Positions 21,128 to 29,521 of a stretch of DNA of 64,000 bases are shown in pieces. Source of the stretch: Nocardioides furvisabuli (lineage in GTDB: Bacteria; Actinomycetota; Actinomycetes; Propionibacteriales; Nocardioidaceae); contig NZ_JAIGQB010000008.1 in NCBI RefSeq assembly GCF_021083185.1, forward strand, positions 62,001 through 126,000. The letters are read 5' to 3'. Numbering within the stretch: the stretch's first letter is position 1; each line of letters begins with the position of its first letter. Under the pieces are notes generated by a model, which searched no databases, was not told where the DNA came from, and worked only from the letters and a program-made list of their open reading frames with translations. The translations under genes were made by a program, and so were the position numbers.

Positions 21128-22138
21128 TCAGGCCGCGGGATCCGCGGTCCCGCCGAGCCGGGGTCGCAGCACCTCCCAGTCGTCCGGCGACGTGGCGGAC
21201 TCGAGGAGCTGGGCGACGAGTCCGGCCAGCGAGTGGTCGGGATCGACGTCGTGGCAGCGGTCGACCGCGCACCACGCCAACGCGCCGTCCCCTGCGAGCC
21301 AGGCCGCGAAGGCCAGCACGGCTGCGGGGGCGGCGACGTGGCTCGTCGGCAGGCGGCGAACGGCGTCGGACCACAGCTCGACGGCGCCACGTGCGTCGGC
21401 GCGTCCGAGCCAGGCCCACGCCTCGTCGCGGAGCGCACCGGCCGTGACGGTCAGCGCGACGGTCGCGAGCTCGGCGCGGGTGAACCGGGTGCCGGTTGCC
21501 AGGTGCCGGCGCACCAGCGCCCCCAGAGCACCGGCGGGCAAGGTCGCAGCAGAGCATATCTCGTCCTCGACCTCTCGCGCGAGGACGGCGTCGAGGGCGA
21601 TCGACGCGCGCAGGGCCTCGCGGCTGGCGTGGGTGACACGTCCGTCGAAGACCGCCTGGGCGGTGAACGGGTGCTCGGCCAGCTCGAACGGCACGCCGCG
21701 GTAGGCCGCGAGCGGTGCGCCCGGCAGGACGGCGTACCAGTGGTCATCGTGGACCCGCAGCACCTCGCGGACCTCGACGCCGGCCTCGCCGAACTCCTCG
21801 TGGATCGCCCAGGCGGCCTCGTCGGCCACGGTGGTGTCGTCGTCGTAGATCACGATGACGACCTCTCGCACGCCGTGGCGACGGGCCGGGCGCAGGAGTG
21901 CCTCGACGACGTCGTCCACGTCGTCCGGGTCGTGCGGCAGGTCGACGCGGGCCTGCATGCCACCCGGCGCCCCGGTGCTCACCATCACCACGGAGTGCTC
22001 GGGCAGGAACCCGAGGGCGAGAGGGACGAAGGCAGCGATGTCGGCGGGGGTGCGTGCTCGCAGGAGCGTCCGCGGCGGCGAGCCCCGGTCGGCGGAGGCG
22101 AAGGCGGACTGGGACGGGGTGCTGTCGGAGGTTTCCAT
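21128..22138 (-). CDS. DUF4192 domain-containing protein
   Basis: A 336-residue cytosolic protein with the DUF4192 N-terminal pattern RTPADIAAFVPLALGFLPEHSVVMVS. It continues with VVIVIYDDDTTVADEA and an Ala-rich helical C-terminal half containing tetratricopeptide-like stretches (AWAWLGRADARGAVELWSDA). The family is almost restricted to actinobacteria and has no assigned function. It is divergent from dinB. Confidence 0.8.
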   Translation of the reverse strand: METSDSTPSQSAFASADRGSPPRTLLRARTPADIAAFVPLALGFLPEHSVVMVSTGAPGGMQARVDLPHDPDDVDDVVEALLRPARRHGVREVVIVIYDDDTTVADEAAWAIHEEFGEAGVEVREVLRVHDDHWYAVLPGAPLAAYRGVPFELAEHPFTAQAVFDGRVTHASREALRASIALDAVLAREVEDEICSAATLPAGALGALVRRHLATGTRFTRAELATVALTVTAGALRDEAWAWLGRADARGAVELWSDAVRRLPTSHVAAPAAVLAFAAWLAGDGALAWCAVDRCHDVDPDHSLAGLVAQLLESATSPDDWEVLRPRLGGTADPAA

Positions 22139-22313
22139 GAGCAGGACGCTTCCCGCGCCCACCGACCCTCCATGCCCGATCGGCTCCAACCCTGTGGAGA
22201 ACCGACCCCGCGGCCCGCCTGTGGACGGTTCGTGGCCCACGACCCGCCGCCCGAGCCCCGTGGACGAGACCCTGAGAGGATGCGGCGGTGACCGGACAGA
22301 CGATGCGCGCCTG

Positions 22314-23618
22314 ATGCGTTCGACCGCCTCGGTCCTGCACCTGGACCTCGACGCGTTCTTCGCCGCCGTCGAGCAGCGCGACAAGCCGTCGCTGCGCGGG
22401 AAGCCGGTGATCGTCGGTGGGACCGGTGGGCGCGGCGTCGTGGCCACGGCGTCGTACGAGGCACGCACCTTCGGCGTCGGGTCGGCGATGTCCGGGCGTG
22501 AGGCGCGGGCGCGCTGCCCGCACGCGGCGTTCCTCAGCGGCCGCTTCCACGCCTACCGCGAGACCAGCGCCTGGGTCATGGAGGTGCTGCGCGAGCTCTC
22601 CCCCCTCGTCGAGCCGCTGTCGCTCGACGAGGCCTTCGTCGACCTGGCCGCCGCCGACCTGCCCGACCTCGAGGTGTCCACCGTGACCGCGGCAGGCGAG
22701 CGGCTGCGCCAGCGCGTGCACGAGGTGACCGGTGGCCTGACCGCGACGGTGGGCATCGCCTCGTCCAAGTTCCTCGCCAAGGTCGCGAGCGAGCTCGACA
22801 AGCCGGACGGGATGACGGTGGTGCCGCCGGGCACCGAGCTGACGTTGCTGCGGCCGATGAAGGTGACCGTCATCCCGGGCGTGGGACCAGCCACCGCCGA
22901 GCGGCTGCGGCGGGCGGGCATCCACACGATCGCCGAGCTCGAGGCGGTCGAGGAGGACGAGCTCGTACGCCTGCTCGGCCAGGCCCAGGGGCACGGGCTG
23001 TGGCAGCTGGCGCGCGCCCGCGACCCGCGCCCTGTCCTGGCCGAGCGGGAGACGAAGTCGATCAGCGTCGAGGGCACCTACGACACCGACCTCAACGACC
23101 GCCGGGTGATGGAGGGCCTGCTCGCCCGCCAGGCGCGCGACGTCGGCGCCCGGATGCGGAAGAACGGCTTCTCCGGTCGCACCGTGACGATCAAGGTCCG
23201 CCTGCACGACTTCACCACCCTCAACCGCTCCAGCACCCTGTCCAGCCCCACCGACGACGGCACGACGATCGCCCGGATCGCCCGGTCGCTGCTCGCCGAT
23301 CTCGACACCACCGGGGGCGTGCGGCTGCTCGGCGTCGGCGTCTCCGGGCTGGCCGACTGGGTGCAGGAGGACCTGTTCGGGTCCACACCGGAAGAGGACG
23401 AGGCCGAGGAGGTGCGGCTGCTCGAGCCACCGCGCCGTACCTGGCCGCCGGGCGCGGACGTCGTGCACGACGAGATGGGCCAGGGCTGGGTCTGGGGGTC
23501 GGGCTCCGGCGTGGTCACCGTCCGCTTCGAGACCGCCGAGACTCCCCCCGGTCCCGTGCGCAGCTTCCGTGACGACGACCCTGCGCTGCGCCGTCTCGAG
23601 CCGCCCGCCGAGGACTGA
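22314..23618 (+). CDS. dinB: DNA polymerase IV (Y-family)
   Basis: A 434-residue translesion polymerase. Catalytic acids are Asp11 (HLDLDAFFAAVE) and the Asp105-Glu106 pair (LSLDEAF). The dNTP segment ATASYEARTFGVGSAM, helix-hairpin-helix IPGVGPATAERL and the little-finger domain follow. A beta-clamp peptide QEDLF is at residues 351-355. The remaining 80 residues are the actinobacterial C-terminal extension (GQGWVWGSGSGVVTVRFE). The ATG at 22314 lacks a clear ribosome site, and an in-frame GTG further upstream cannot be excluded. Confidence 0.92.
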   Translation: MRSTASVLHLDLDAFFAAVEQRDKPSLRGKPVIVGGTGGRGVVATASYEARTFGVGSAMSGREARARCPHAAFLSGRFHAYRETSAWVMEVLRELSPLVEPLSLDEAFVDLAAADLPDLEVSTVTAAGERLRQRVHEVTGGLTATVGIASSKFLAKVASELDKPDGMTVVPPGTELTLLRPMKVTVIPGVGPATAERLRRAGIHTIAELEAVEEDELVRLLGQAQGHGLWQLARARDPRPVLAERETKSISVEGTYDTDLNDRRVMEGLLARQARDVGARMRKNGFSGRTVTIKVRLHDFTTLNRSSTLSSPTDDGTTIARIARSLLADLDTTGGVRLLGVGVSGLADWVQEDLFGSTPEEDEAEEVRLLEPPRRTWPPGADVVHDEMGQGWVWGSGSGVVTVRFETAETPPGPVRSFRDDDPALRRLEPPAED

Positions 23619-23893
23619 GCCGAGACCGACCCGTCACCGGGTGTCCACCGGTCGCGTGCTGCGCGCCGCGCCCCCGTCGGGCAGTCTCCCCGCGCGGCCC
23701 GCGCATGATCCCCGCGCGGAGGGGAACCCCTGAGAAGTCCCTGAGAGTTCCGGAATCGTGGAATTCCAGCAGCCACTGGCGCGTCACATCTGGTGAAGGC
23801 ACCGAGCAATCCGTTCGGGAATCCCGCAACGGACACAGGCGTTGGATCAGACGTGCGACACAGGGGTGGGCGCACGAGGAGCAGGAGGACCAG
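23619..23893. other. 275-bp gap upstream of the group 2 sigma factor
   Basis: No gene is visible. The gap ends with AGGAGG (23883-23888), the ribosome site of the sigma gene, and contains short dyads (GGAATCGTGGAATTCC region near 23754-23766). I find no convincing -35/-10 pair. Confidence 0.4.
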
Positions 23894-24856
23894 ATGAGCA
23901 CTGCACAGGCCAAGCGCACCACCACCACGCGTGAGATCGAGGGCCGCGACAGCGTGGGCCTCTACCTCGACGAGATCGCCCGCACCCCGCTCCTCGACGC
24001 CGAGACCGAGGTCGAGCTGTCCAAGACCATCGAGGCAGGCCTGCTGGCCCAGCACCTCCTCGACACCGGTCGCATCGGCCGCCGCAAGGGCGGTGCCCCG
24101 ATGAGCGCCAACGAGGAGGAGCTCGAGTGGCTCGCCGAGCAGGGACGCCTCGCGGTGGACCGCTTCATCGAGGCCAACCTCCGCCTCGTCGTCTCCATCG
24201 CCCGCAAGTACGGCCGCTCCCAGATGCCGATGCTCGACCTGATCCAGGAGGGCAACACCGGACTCATCCGCGCCGTGGAGAAGTTCGACTACACCAAGGG
24301 CTACAAGTTCTCGACGTACGCCACCTGGTGGGTCCGCCAGGCGATCACCCGCGGCATCGCCCAGCAGGCCCGCGTCGTCCGGCTCCCCGTCCACGTGGTC
24401 GAGGAGCTCAACCAGGTCGGCAGCGCCCGTCGCACGCTGGAGCGCCAGCTCGGCCGCGACCCGGAGCCGCAGGAGATCGCCACCGAGCTCGGGATGGAGC
24501 TCGACCGCGTGCTCGACCTGATGAGCTGGGGTCGCGACCACGTCTCGCTGGACACCCCCGTCGACGAGGACGGAGACACCTCGCTGGGTGACCTGATGGC
24601 GCAAGAGACCGCTCCGGGTCCGGACCTCAACTTCCTGGACGTCGAGGCGCGCCAGCGGCTCGAGGACCTCGTGGGCATCCTGGACGAGCGTTCGGCCGAC
24701 ATCGTGCGGGCGCGCTACGGCCTGGCCGACGGCCGCCAGCACAAGCTCGCCGACATCGGTGCCCGTCACGGCATCTCCGCCGAGCGGGTCCGCCAGCTCG
24801 AGCGCGAGGCACTGCAGAAGCTCCGCCGCGCCGGCGACCCGGACCTCGCGGCCTGA
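23894..24856 (+). CDS. group 2 (SigB-like) RNA polymerase sigma factor
   Basis: A 320-residue sigma-70 factor with regions 1.2-4.2 and no long N-terminal extension. Region 1.2 is DSVGLYLDEIARTPLL. Region 2 has [23 protein letters not shown] and [16 protein letters not shown], identical in key positions to SigA. Region 4.2 is GISAERVRQLEREAL. An insertion of about 20 residues (TGRIGRRKGGAPMSANEEE) lies in the non-conserved region. The start is set by AGGAGG five bases upstream. It is likely a stress or stationary-phase factor recognising SigA-like promoters. Confidence 0.88.
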   Translation: MSTAQAKRTTTTREIEGRDSVGLYLDEIARTPLLDAETEVELSKTIEAGLLAQHLLDTGRIGRRKGGAPMSANEEELEWLAEQGRLAVDRFIEANLRLVVSIARKYGRSQMPMLDLIQEGNTGLIRAVEKFDYTKGYKFSTYATWWVRQAITRGIAQQARVVRLPVHVVEELNQVGSARRTLERQLGRDPEPQEIATELGMELDRVLDLMSWGRDHVSLDTPVDEDGDTSLGDLMAQETAPGPDLNFLDVEARQRLEDLVGILDERSADIVRARYGLADGRQHKLADIGARHGISAERVRQLEREALQKLRRAGDPDLAA

Positions 24857-24860
24857 TCGT

Positions 24861-26183
24861 CTAGTACGCCGCGGACAACAGGTCCGCACTCGCGGCCCGT
24901 GCCCGTTCGACCACGTCGGCGGGCACGGGCCGCTGTGCTGCCACGCGTGCCTGCCACACCTGGAGCGCGACGACCCGGGCCGCCGCCTCCTCGACCCGCT
25001 CGCGCGAGACGTCGCCTGCGATGATCGCGTCGGTGACGATCTGGTGCGTCGTGGCCGTCTCGACCGGCATGAGCAACAGGTCGGCACCCGCCTTGAGCGC
25101 CTGGAGGGCCGGCGTCGGCCGTCCACCGACCGCACCCATGCCGAGCGAGTCGGTGATGGCCACTCCCTCGAAGCCGAGGTCGTCGCGCAGCAGGTCGTAC
25201 ACCTCGGGGGCCATGCTCGCCGGCACGCCGGGCGCGATCGCGGTCAGGTCGAGGTGGCTCAGCATCACCGCGGGGGCCGCCTCGTCGATCGCCGCCTCGA
25301 AGGGCGGCAGGTCGTGGGCCTCGATCTCACCGAGGGGCGAGTCCACGACGGGCAGCGTGTCGTGGCTGTCGCTGGTGGCGGTCCCGTGACCCGGGAAGTG
25401 CTTGACCGTCGAGACGATCCCGGCGGCGTCGTAGCCCTTGATCGCCGACGCCACGGCGTCGGCCGCGACCTCCGGGTCCGTCGACGGGGAGCGGGCACCG
25501 ATCGTCGGGTCGGCGGCGCCGATGGTGACATCGGCGACGGGGGCGAACACCCAGGTGAAGCCGAGGCCGCGCAGCTCGAGCGCCGTGGTCAGCGCAGCCA
25601 CCCGGGTCGCGCGGCGCCCTTCCTCGGGATCGGCGGAGATGGCCTGTCCCGCGGAGGCGAAGTGTGGGAACTCGGTGGCGATGCCCCGCAGGTGGGAGAC
25701 GTAGCCGCCCTCCTGGTCCACGCCGATCACCGGCGGGAAGTCGCGACCGTCGTCGGCCGCCGCCTGCGCGATGCCGGCAGTCATCGCCTGCACCTGGTCG
25801 AGGTCGGCGACGTTGGCACCGGTGACCGAGACGCCTGCGAGGTGGAGGTCGCGCACCATCTGCGCCGGCTCAGCAGGATCGGTGCCGTGGAAGCGCCCCA
25901 CGATCACACCGCCGGCGAGCTGCTCGGGGGTCCAGGTGCTGACGAGCTCGCGGGCCGCGTCGAGCTCGCCCACGGTGGGTCCCCAGGAGGTCGGGGCGTC
26001 CGGGTCCTCGGTCTCCTCGGCCCCGGACTCGGCCCCTGACGAGGTGGACCCGGCCGGGGCAGAGGACGACGGCGCGGAGGTCGCAGGCGCCGCCTCGTCG
26101 GACGTCGGGCTGAGGACGGCGCAGCCGCTCACGAGCAGGACACCCGTCGCGATCGCGGCCAGTCGGGGTCGGATCGGAAGCAC
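24861..26183 (-). CDS. glycoside hydrolase family 3 lipoprotein (NagZ-like)
   Basis: A 440-residue secreted enzyme with lipobox VSGC (Cys21) and a Ser/Ala/Pro-rich linker to residue about 60, then a GH3 barrel. The KHFPGHGTATSDSH motif gives the Lys-His substrate site and the His-Asp acid/base dyad of beta-N-acetylglucosaminidases. The nucleophile Asp is in AITDSLGMGA. It probably trims N-acetylglucosamine from cell-wall fragments outside the membrane. The GTG start has no Shine-Dalgarno but a TACCCT box six bases upstream. A hairpin for the convergent sigma gene is embedded in its 3' end. Confidence 0.88.
   Translation of the reverse strand: MLPIRPRLAAIATGVLLVSGCAVLSPTSDEAAPATSAPSSSAPAGSTSSGAESGAEETEDPDAPTSWGPTVGELDAARELVSTWTPEQLAGGVIVGRFHGTDPAEPAQMVRDLHLAGVSVTGANVADLDQVQAMTAGIAQAAADDGRDFPPVIGVDQEGGYVSHLRGIATEFPHFASAGQAISADPEEGRRATRVAALTTALELRGLGFTWVFAPVADVTIGAADPTIGARSPSTDPEVAADAVASAIKGYDAAGIVSTVKHFPGHGTATSDSHDTLPVVDSPLGEIEAHDLPPFEAAIDEAAPAVMLSHLDLTAIAPGVPASMAPEVYDLLRDDLGFEGVAITDSLGMGAVGGRPTPALQALKAGADLLLMPVETATTHQIVTDAIIAGDVSRERVEEAAARVVALQVWQARVAAQRPVPADVVERARAASADLLSAAY
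24892..24933 (+). terminator. terminator hairpin inside the GH3 coding end
   Basis: GCGGCCCGTGCCCG (24892-24905) pairs perfectly with CGGGCACGGGCCGC (24920-24933) around a 14-base loop. It lies 35 bases after the stop of the plus-strand sigma gene, so it can terminate that transcript although it codes for the last residues of GH3 on the other strand. A smaller hairpin GCGGAC/GTCCGC (24871-24887) precedes it. Confidence 0.5.
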
Positions 26184-26189
26184 GCGTGG

Positions 26190-26195
26190 AGGGTA
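26190..26195 (-). promoter_or_regulatory. -10 box of a leaderless promoter for the GH3 gene
   Basis: TACCCT on the minus strand, six bases before the GTG at 26183. Confidence 0.4.
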
Positions 26196-26223
26196 CCGGC
26201 CGCGCCCGCGCGAACCGGAAACG

Positions 26224-26820
26224 TCAGCCCCGCGCGGCCAGCTCGGCGTAGACGTCCTCCACCCGGCGGCGCAGGTCCTCGAGCGAGCCGGTGTTGTCGA
26301 TGACGTGGGTCGCGATCGCCCGTCGTTCCTCCCGTGAGGCCTGGGCGGCGATGCGCGACCCGGCGTCCTCCCGGGTCCATCCGCGGTCACCGACCATCCG
26401 CGCCATCTGGACCTCGGAGGGTGCGTCCACGACGATCACGGCGTCGAACGAACCGGCCCGACCGACCTCGGCCAGCAGCGGGATGTCGTGGACCACCACC
26501 GCGTCGGCGTCGGCTGCGCCCTCGAGCTCGGCACTGCGCCGGTGCACCAGGGGGTGGATGATCGCCTCGAGGCGCTTGCGGGCACCCGCGTCGGCGAAGA
26601 CCAGGGCACCCATGGCCGGACGGTCGAGGTCTCCCCCGGGCGTCAGCAGCCCGGGCCCGAACTCGGCCACGACCGCCTCCAGCCCCGGCGTCCCCTGCGC
26701 GACCACCTCGCGCGCGATCGCGTCGGCGTCGATCACCACCGCGCCCAGCTCGGCGAGGATCGCCGACACCGTGCTCTTGCCGGAGGCGACGCCCCCGGTC
26801 AGCCCCACCCGGACGGTCAC
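26224..26820 (-). CDS. coaE: dephospho-CoA kinase
   Basis: A 198-residue kinase performing the last step of coenzyme A synthesis, phosphorylating the 3'-OH of dephospho-CoA. The P-loop GLTGGVASGKST occupies residues 6-17, DADAIAREVV follows, and the lid contains RMVGDRGWTREDA. The length is normal, without the C-terminal UPF0157 fusion seen in mycobacteria. The GTG start has GGAGG close upstream. Upstream on the same strand is a repeat-filled gap. Confidence 0.93.
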   Translation of the reverse strand: MTVRVGLTGGVASGKSTVSAILAELGAVVIDADAIAREVVAQGTPGLEAVVAEFGPGLLTPGGDLDRPAMGALVFADAGARKRLEAIIHPLVHRRSAELEGAADADAVVVHDIPLLAEVGRAGSFDAVIVVDAPSEVQMARMVGDRGWTREDAGSRIAAQASREERRAIATHVIDNTGSLEDLRRRVEDVYAELAARG

Positions 26821-26951
26821 TGGTCCTCCCCCACGACGACGGTCAGCATCTCGTGGAGCGTACGACGCTGCGCCAGCGTCAGCACGGCCAGGTCCCGCTC
26901 GAGGGCGGCGGCCACCTCGGTGGCAGTGCGCGCACCGCCTCTCGACGGTCC
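26817..26951 (-). pseudogene. possible remnant of a MarR-like gene end
   Basis: The frame ending in a stop at 26817 codes TEVAAALERDL, AVLTLAQRRTL and HEMLTVVVGEDQ, which resembles the C-terminal dimerisation helix of MarR regulators. Upstream this frame runs straight into the repeat cluster, and no MarR DNA-binding domain exists. It overlaps the coaE start by 4 bp, as a real upstream gene would. It may be a truncated gene or a chance frame. Confidence 0.25.
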
Positions 26952-26958
26952 GCGACGC

Positions 26959-27098
26959 CGACCGGGCACTTCGTGCTTGTGCTGGACGGCGACCGGGCAC
27001 TTCGTTCCGTCTGCGAGTGAACGAATCGCCCGGTCAGCGCCTCTGCGAGGAACGAAGTGCCCGCTCGGCTTGCCTGCGGGAAACGAAGTGCCCGGTCG
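26959..27098. repeat. cluster of five inverted/direct 16-bp repeats
   Basis: The unit CGACCGGGCACTTCGT occurs at 26959-26974 and 26990-27005. Its reverse complement occurs at 27021-27035 (two mismatches), 27052-27067 (one mismatch) and 27083-27098 (exact). The second and third units can fold into a long hairpin with a 13-base loop and a 2x2 internal bubble. The cluster fills the gap between the aminotransferase stop and coaE. Confidence 0.8.
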
Positions 27099-27100
27099 GC

Positions 27101-28378
27101 TCAGGCGGACGCCTTCTCGGCGGCCGCCAGCAGCACGCACGTCGCGACGGCCTCCATGGCCTCGGTGACCTCCGCGAGCGGCGGCATCGTCGGCGCGAGC
27201 CGGATGTTGGTGTCGTCCGGGTCCTGCTTGTAGGGGAAGGACGAGCCCGCGGGCGTGAGCGCGATGCCCGCCTCCTTGGCCAGCGCCACGACGCGCGACG
27301 CGGTGCCCGGCACGACGTCGAGGTTGACGAAGTAGCCGCCGGCGGGCTTGTTCCAAGTGGCCACACCGCGACCGCCCAGGCGCTCGGTCAGCACCCGGTC
27401 CACCTCGGCGAACTTCGGCGCGATGATCTCGCGGTGCTTTCCCATGTGCTCTCGCACGCCCTGCGGCGAGCCGAAGAACTGGGCGTGCCGCAGGTGGTTG
27501 ACCTTGTCCGGGCCGATCGAGCCGTTGCCGAGGTGCCCGAGGTACCACGCGACGTTGGCGGTGGACGCCGCGAGGAACGCCACGCCTGCGCCGGCGTAGG
27601 TGATCTTCGACGTCGAGGCGAACATGATCGGCCGGTGCGGGTGCCCGGCGGCCGAGGCCAGCGTGAGGATGTCGGCGCTCTTCGCCTCGTCCTCGGTCAG
27701 GTGGTGCAGCGCGTAGGCGTTGTCCCAGAAGATCTTGAAGTCCGGCGCTGCCGCCGGCATCGCCGCCAGGCGAGCGGCGACGTCCTGGCTCACCACGGCG
27801 CCCGTCGGGTTGGCGTACGTCGGCACGATCCACATGCCCTTGATGCTCGGGTCGTCGGCCACCAGCGCCGCGACCGCGTCGACGTCGGGGCCGTCGTCGT
27901 GCATCGGCACCGTCACCATCTCGATGCCGAGGCTCTCGAGCAGGGTGAAGTGGCGGTCGTAGCCCGGCACCGGGCAGACGAAGCGCACCTTCTCCTCCTG
28001 CCGCCACGGGCGCTCGGAGTCGACGCCGCCGAAGAGCATCAGGTAGACGAGGCAGTCGCGCATGATCGTGAGGCTGGAGTTGCCGCCCGCGACGACCTGG
28101 TCGGGCTCGACCGACAGCAGCTCGGCGAACATCTCGCGCAGCTCGCGCAGGCCCTCGAGCCCGCCGTAGTTGCGCACGTCGACACCCGCCGCGTCCTTCG
28201 TCGAGGTGGGCAGGTGCAGCAGCGCGTCGGAGAGGTCGAGCTGCTGCGACGACGGCTTGCCGCGGGTGAGGTCGAGCTTCAGCCCGCGTCCCTTGAGCTC
28301 CTCGTAGGCCGCCCGCTGCTCCTCGAGCAGGGTGGCGAGGTCGTCGGCGGACAGGTCGGTCAGCGCAGTCGCGGTCAC
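27101..28378 (-). CDS. PLP-dependent class I aminotransferase (aspartate aminotransferase-like)
   Basis: A 425-residue fold-type I aminotransferase. The N-terminal LDLTRGKPSSQQLDLS motif and length resemble the actinobacterial subgroup that includes the Corynebacterium glutamicum aspartate aminotransferase. The PLP lysine is in FASTSKITYAGAG, the cofactor Asp/Tyr in FWDNAYALHH, and the substrate Arg in NIRLAPT. A TAGCCT box seven bases before the GTG start implies a leaderless mRNA. The gene stop touches the downstream repeat cluster. Confidence 0.87.
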   Translation of the reverse strand: MTATALTDLSADDLATLLEEQRAAYEELKGRGLKLDLTRGKPSSQQLDLSDALLHLPTSTKDAAGVDVRNYGGLEGLRELREMFAELLSVEPDQVVAGGNSSLTIMRDCLVYLMLFGGVDSERPWRQEEKVRFVCPVPGYDRHFTLLESLGIEMVTVPMHDDGPDVDAVAALVADDPSIKGMWIVPTYANPTGAVVSQDVAARLAAMPAAAPDFKIFWDNAYALHHLTEDEAKSADILTLASAAGHPHRPIMFASTSKITYAGAGVAFLAASTANVAWYLGHLGNGSIGPDKVNHLRHAQFFGSPQGVREHMGKHREIIAPKFAEVDRVLTERLGGRGVATWNKPAGGYFVNLDVVPGTASRVVALAKEAGIALTPAGSSFPYKQDPDDTNIRLAPTMPPLAEVTEAMEAVATCVLLAAAEKASA

Positions 28379-28385
28379 GCGGGCA

Positions 28386-28391
28386 AGGCTA
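28386..28391 (-). promoter_or_regulatory. -10 box of a leaderless promoter for the aminotransferase gene
   Basis: TAGCCT on the minus strand, seven bases before the GTG at 28378. Confidence 0.45.
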
Positions 28392-28458
28392 CCGAGGACC
28401 GTCCTGCGGCCCCGGGGGTGGCGCCACGGATCGGGACGCACGCAGCCTCACGGCCGCC

Positions 28459-29421
28459 TCAGGCGGTCAGCCGGAACGAACGCCGGTACTCCTGCGGGCT
28501 CACTCCGCGTGAGCGACCGAAGTGGTGGCGCAGGGTGGCGGCGTTGCCGAACCCGACCTCGCCGGCGACCCAGTCCACCGAGTGGTCGGTCTGCTCGAGC
28601 AGCTCCTGCGCCGCACGCACCCGTTCGCCGAGGATCCAGCTGTAGGGGGTCGTCCCGGTCTCCTCCTTGAAGCGGCGGGCGAAGGTGCGTGCCGACATGT
28701 GCATCTGGCGCGCGAGGGTCTCGACGTCGAGGTCATCGGCCAGGTGCTCGCTGATCCAGGCCAGCAGCGGCGCGAGCGCCTCGGACTCGCAGACCGGGAC
28801 CGGGCGTGCGATGAACTGCGCCTGCCCACCGTCTCGGTGGGGCGGCACGACCATCCGCCGGGCGGTGGTGGCAGCCACCTTGGCGCCGAACTGCTGGCGC
28901 ATCACGTGCAGCGCGGCGTCGAGCGCGGCAGCCGAGCCTGCGCCGGTGACGATCGATCCGTCCTGCACGTAGAGGACGTCGCGGTCGACGATCGCCTCCG
29001 GGTGGCGCTCGGCCAGCTCGGCGGCGAAGCGCCAGTGCGTGGTGCAGCGACGACCGTCGAGGAGGCCGGCCTGCGCCAGCATGAAGGTCGCCGAGCAGTG
29101 GGCGAAGAGCATCGCGCCCCGCGCGTGCGTGGCCCGGAGCAGCTCGGAGACCTCCGGCGACGTCTCCAGGTAGTTGCCCTTGGGCGCGAGGCAGACCAGG
29201 TCGGCGTCGGCCGCCTCGTCCAGCCCGTGCTCGACCACGAGGTCGAAGCCGGCCCGCGTGCGGAGCCTGCCGGGCTCGGGTGTCACCACGACGAAGTCGA
29301 AGACCGGGTTGTCGTCCTCGGGGTGGTAGGGCTCGGCCCATACCTCGCACAACGCTCCCAACCCGAACGGCTCGGGCTGGCCCTGGACCACGACGGCGAC
29401 CTTCTTCACGGACCTCAGCAT
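28459..29421 (-). CDS. GlxA family transcriptional regulator (DJ-1/PfpI domain plus AraC HTH)
   Basis: A 320-residue regulator. Residues 1-185 form a DJ-1/PfpI-like domain with the nucleophile-elbow region AHCSATFMLAQAGLLDG, and residues 215-320 are an AraC-type double helix-turn-helix (LARQMHMSARTFARRFKEE and VAGEVGFGNAATLRHHF). The family senses small metabolites, for example in arginine or amide catabolism; the target here is unknown. It is divergent from the adenylate-forming ligase gene, which is the natural candidate target. Confidence 0.88.
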   Translation of the reverse strand: MLRSVKKVAVVVQGQPEPFGLGALCEVWAEPYHPEDDNPVFDFVVVTPEPGRLRTRAGFDLVVEHGLDEAADADLVCLAPKGNYLETSPEVSELLRATHARGAMLFAHCSATFMLAQAGLLDGRRCTTHWRFAAELAERHPEAIVDRDVLYVQDGSIVTGAGSAAALDAALHVMRQQFGAKVAATTARRMVVPPHRDGGQAQFIARPVPVCESEALAPLLAWISEHLADDLDVETLARQMHMSARTFARRFKEETGTTPYSWILGERVRAAQELLEQTDHSVDWVAGEVGFGNAATLRHHFGRSRGVSPQEYRRSFRLTA

Positions 29422-29521
29422 GCCCCGCCCATGGCAGGAACTCGACTAGCACCGCCATTCCTGCCAGGCCCCGGCTGTCCCCACACCCGACGGGCACGGG
29501 CGACCCGGCACAATGCGGGGC

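Noticed and set aside
26959..27098. CRISPR array
   Set aside because: The repeats are only 16 bp, in both orientations, with irregular spacing and no cas genes.
27101..28007. Frame running from the aminotransferase region through the repeats into the coaE start
   Set aside because: Most of it is out of frame with the aminotransferase, and the repeat part codes only low-complexity peptide; only its last 45 codons were kept as a doubtful remnant.
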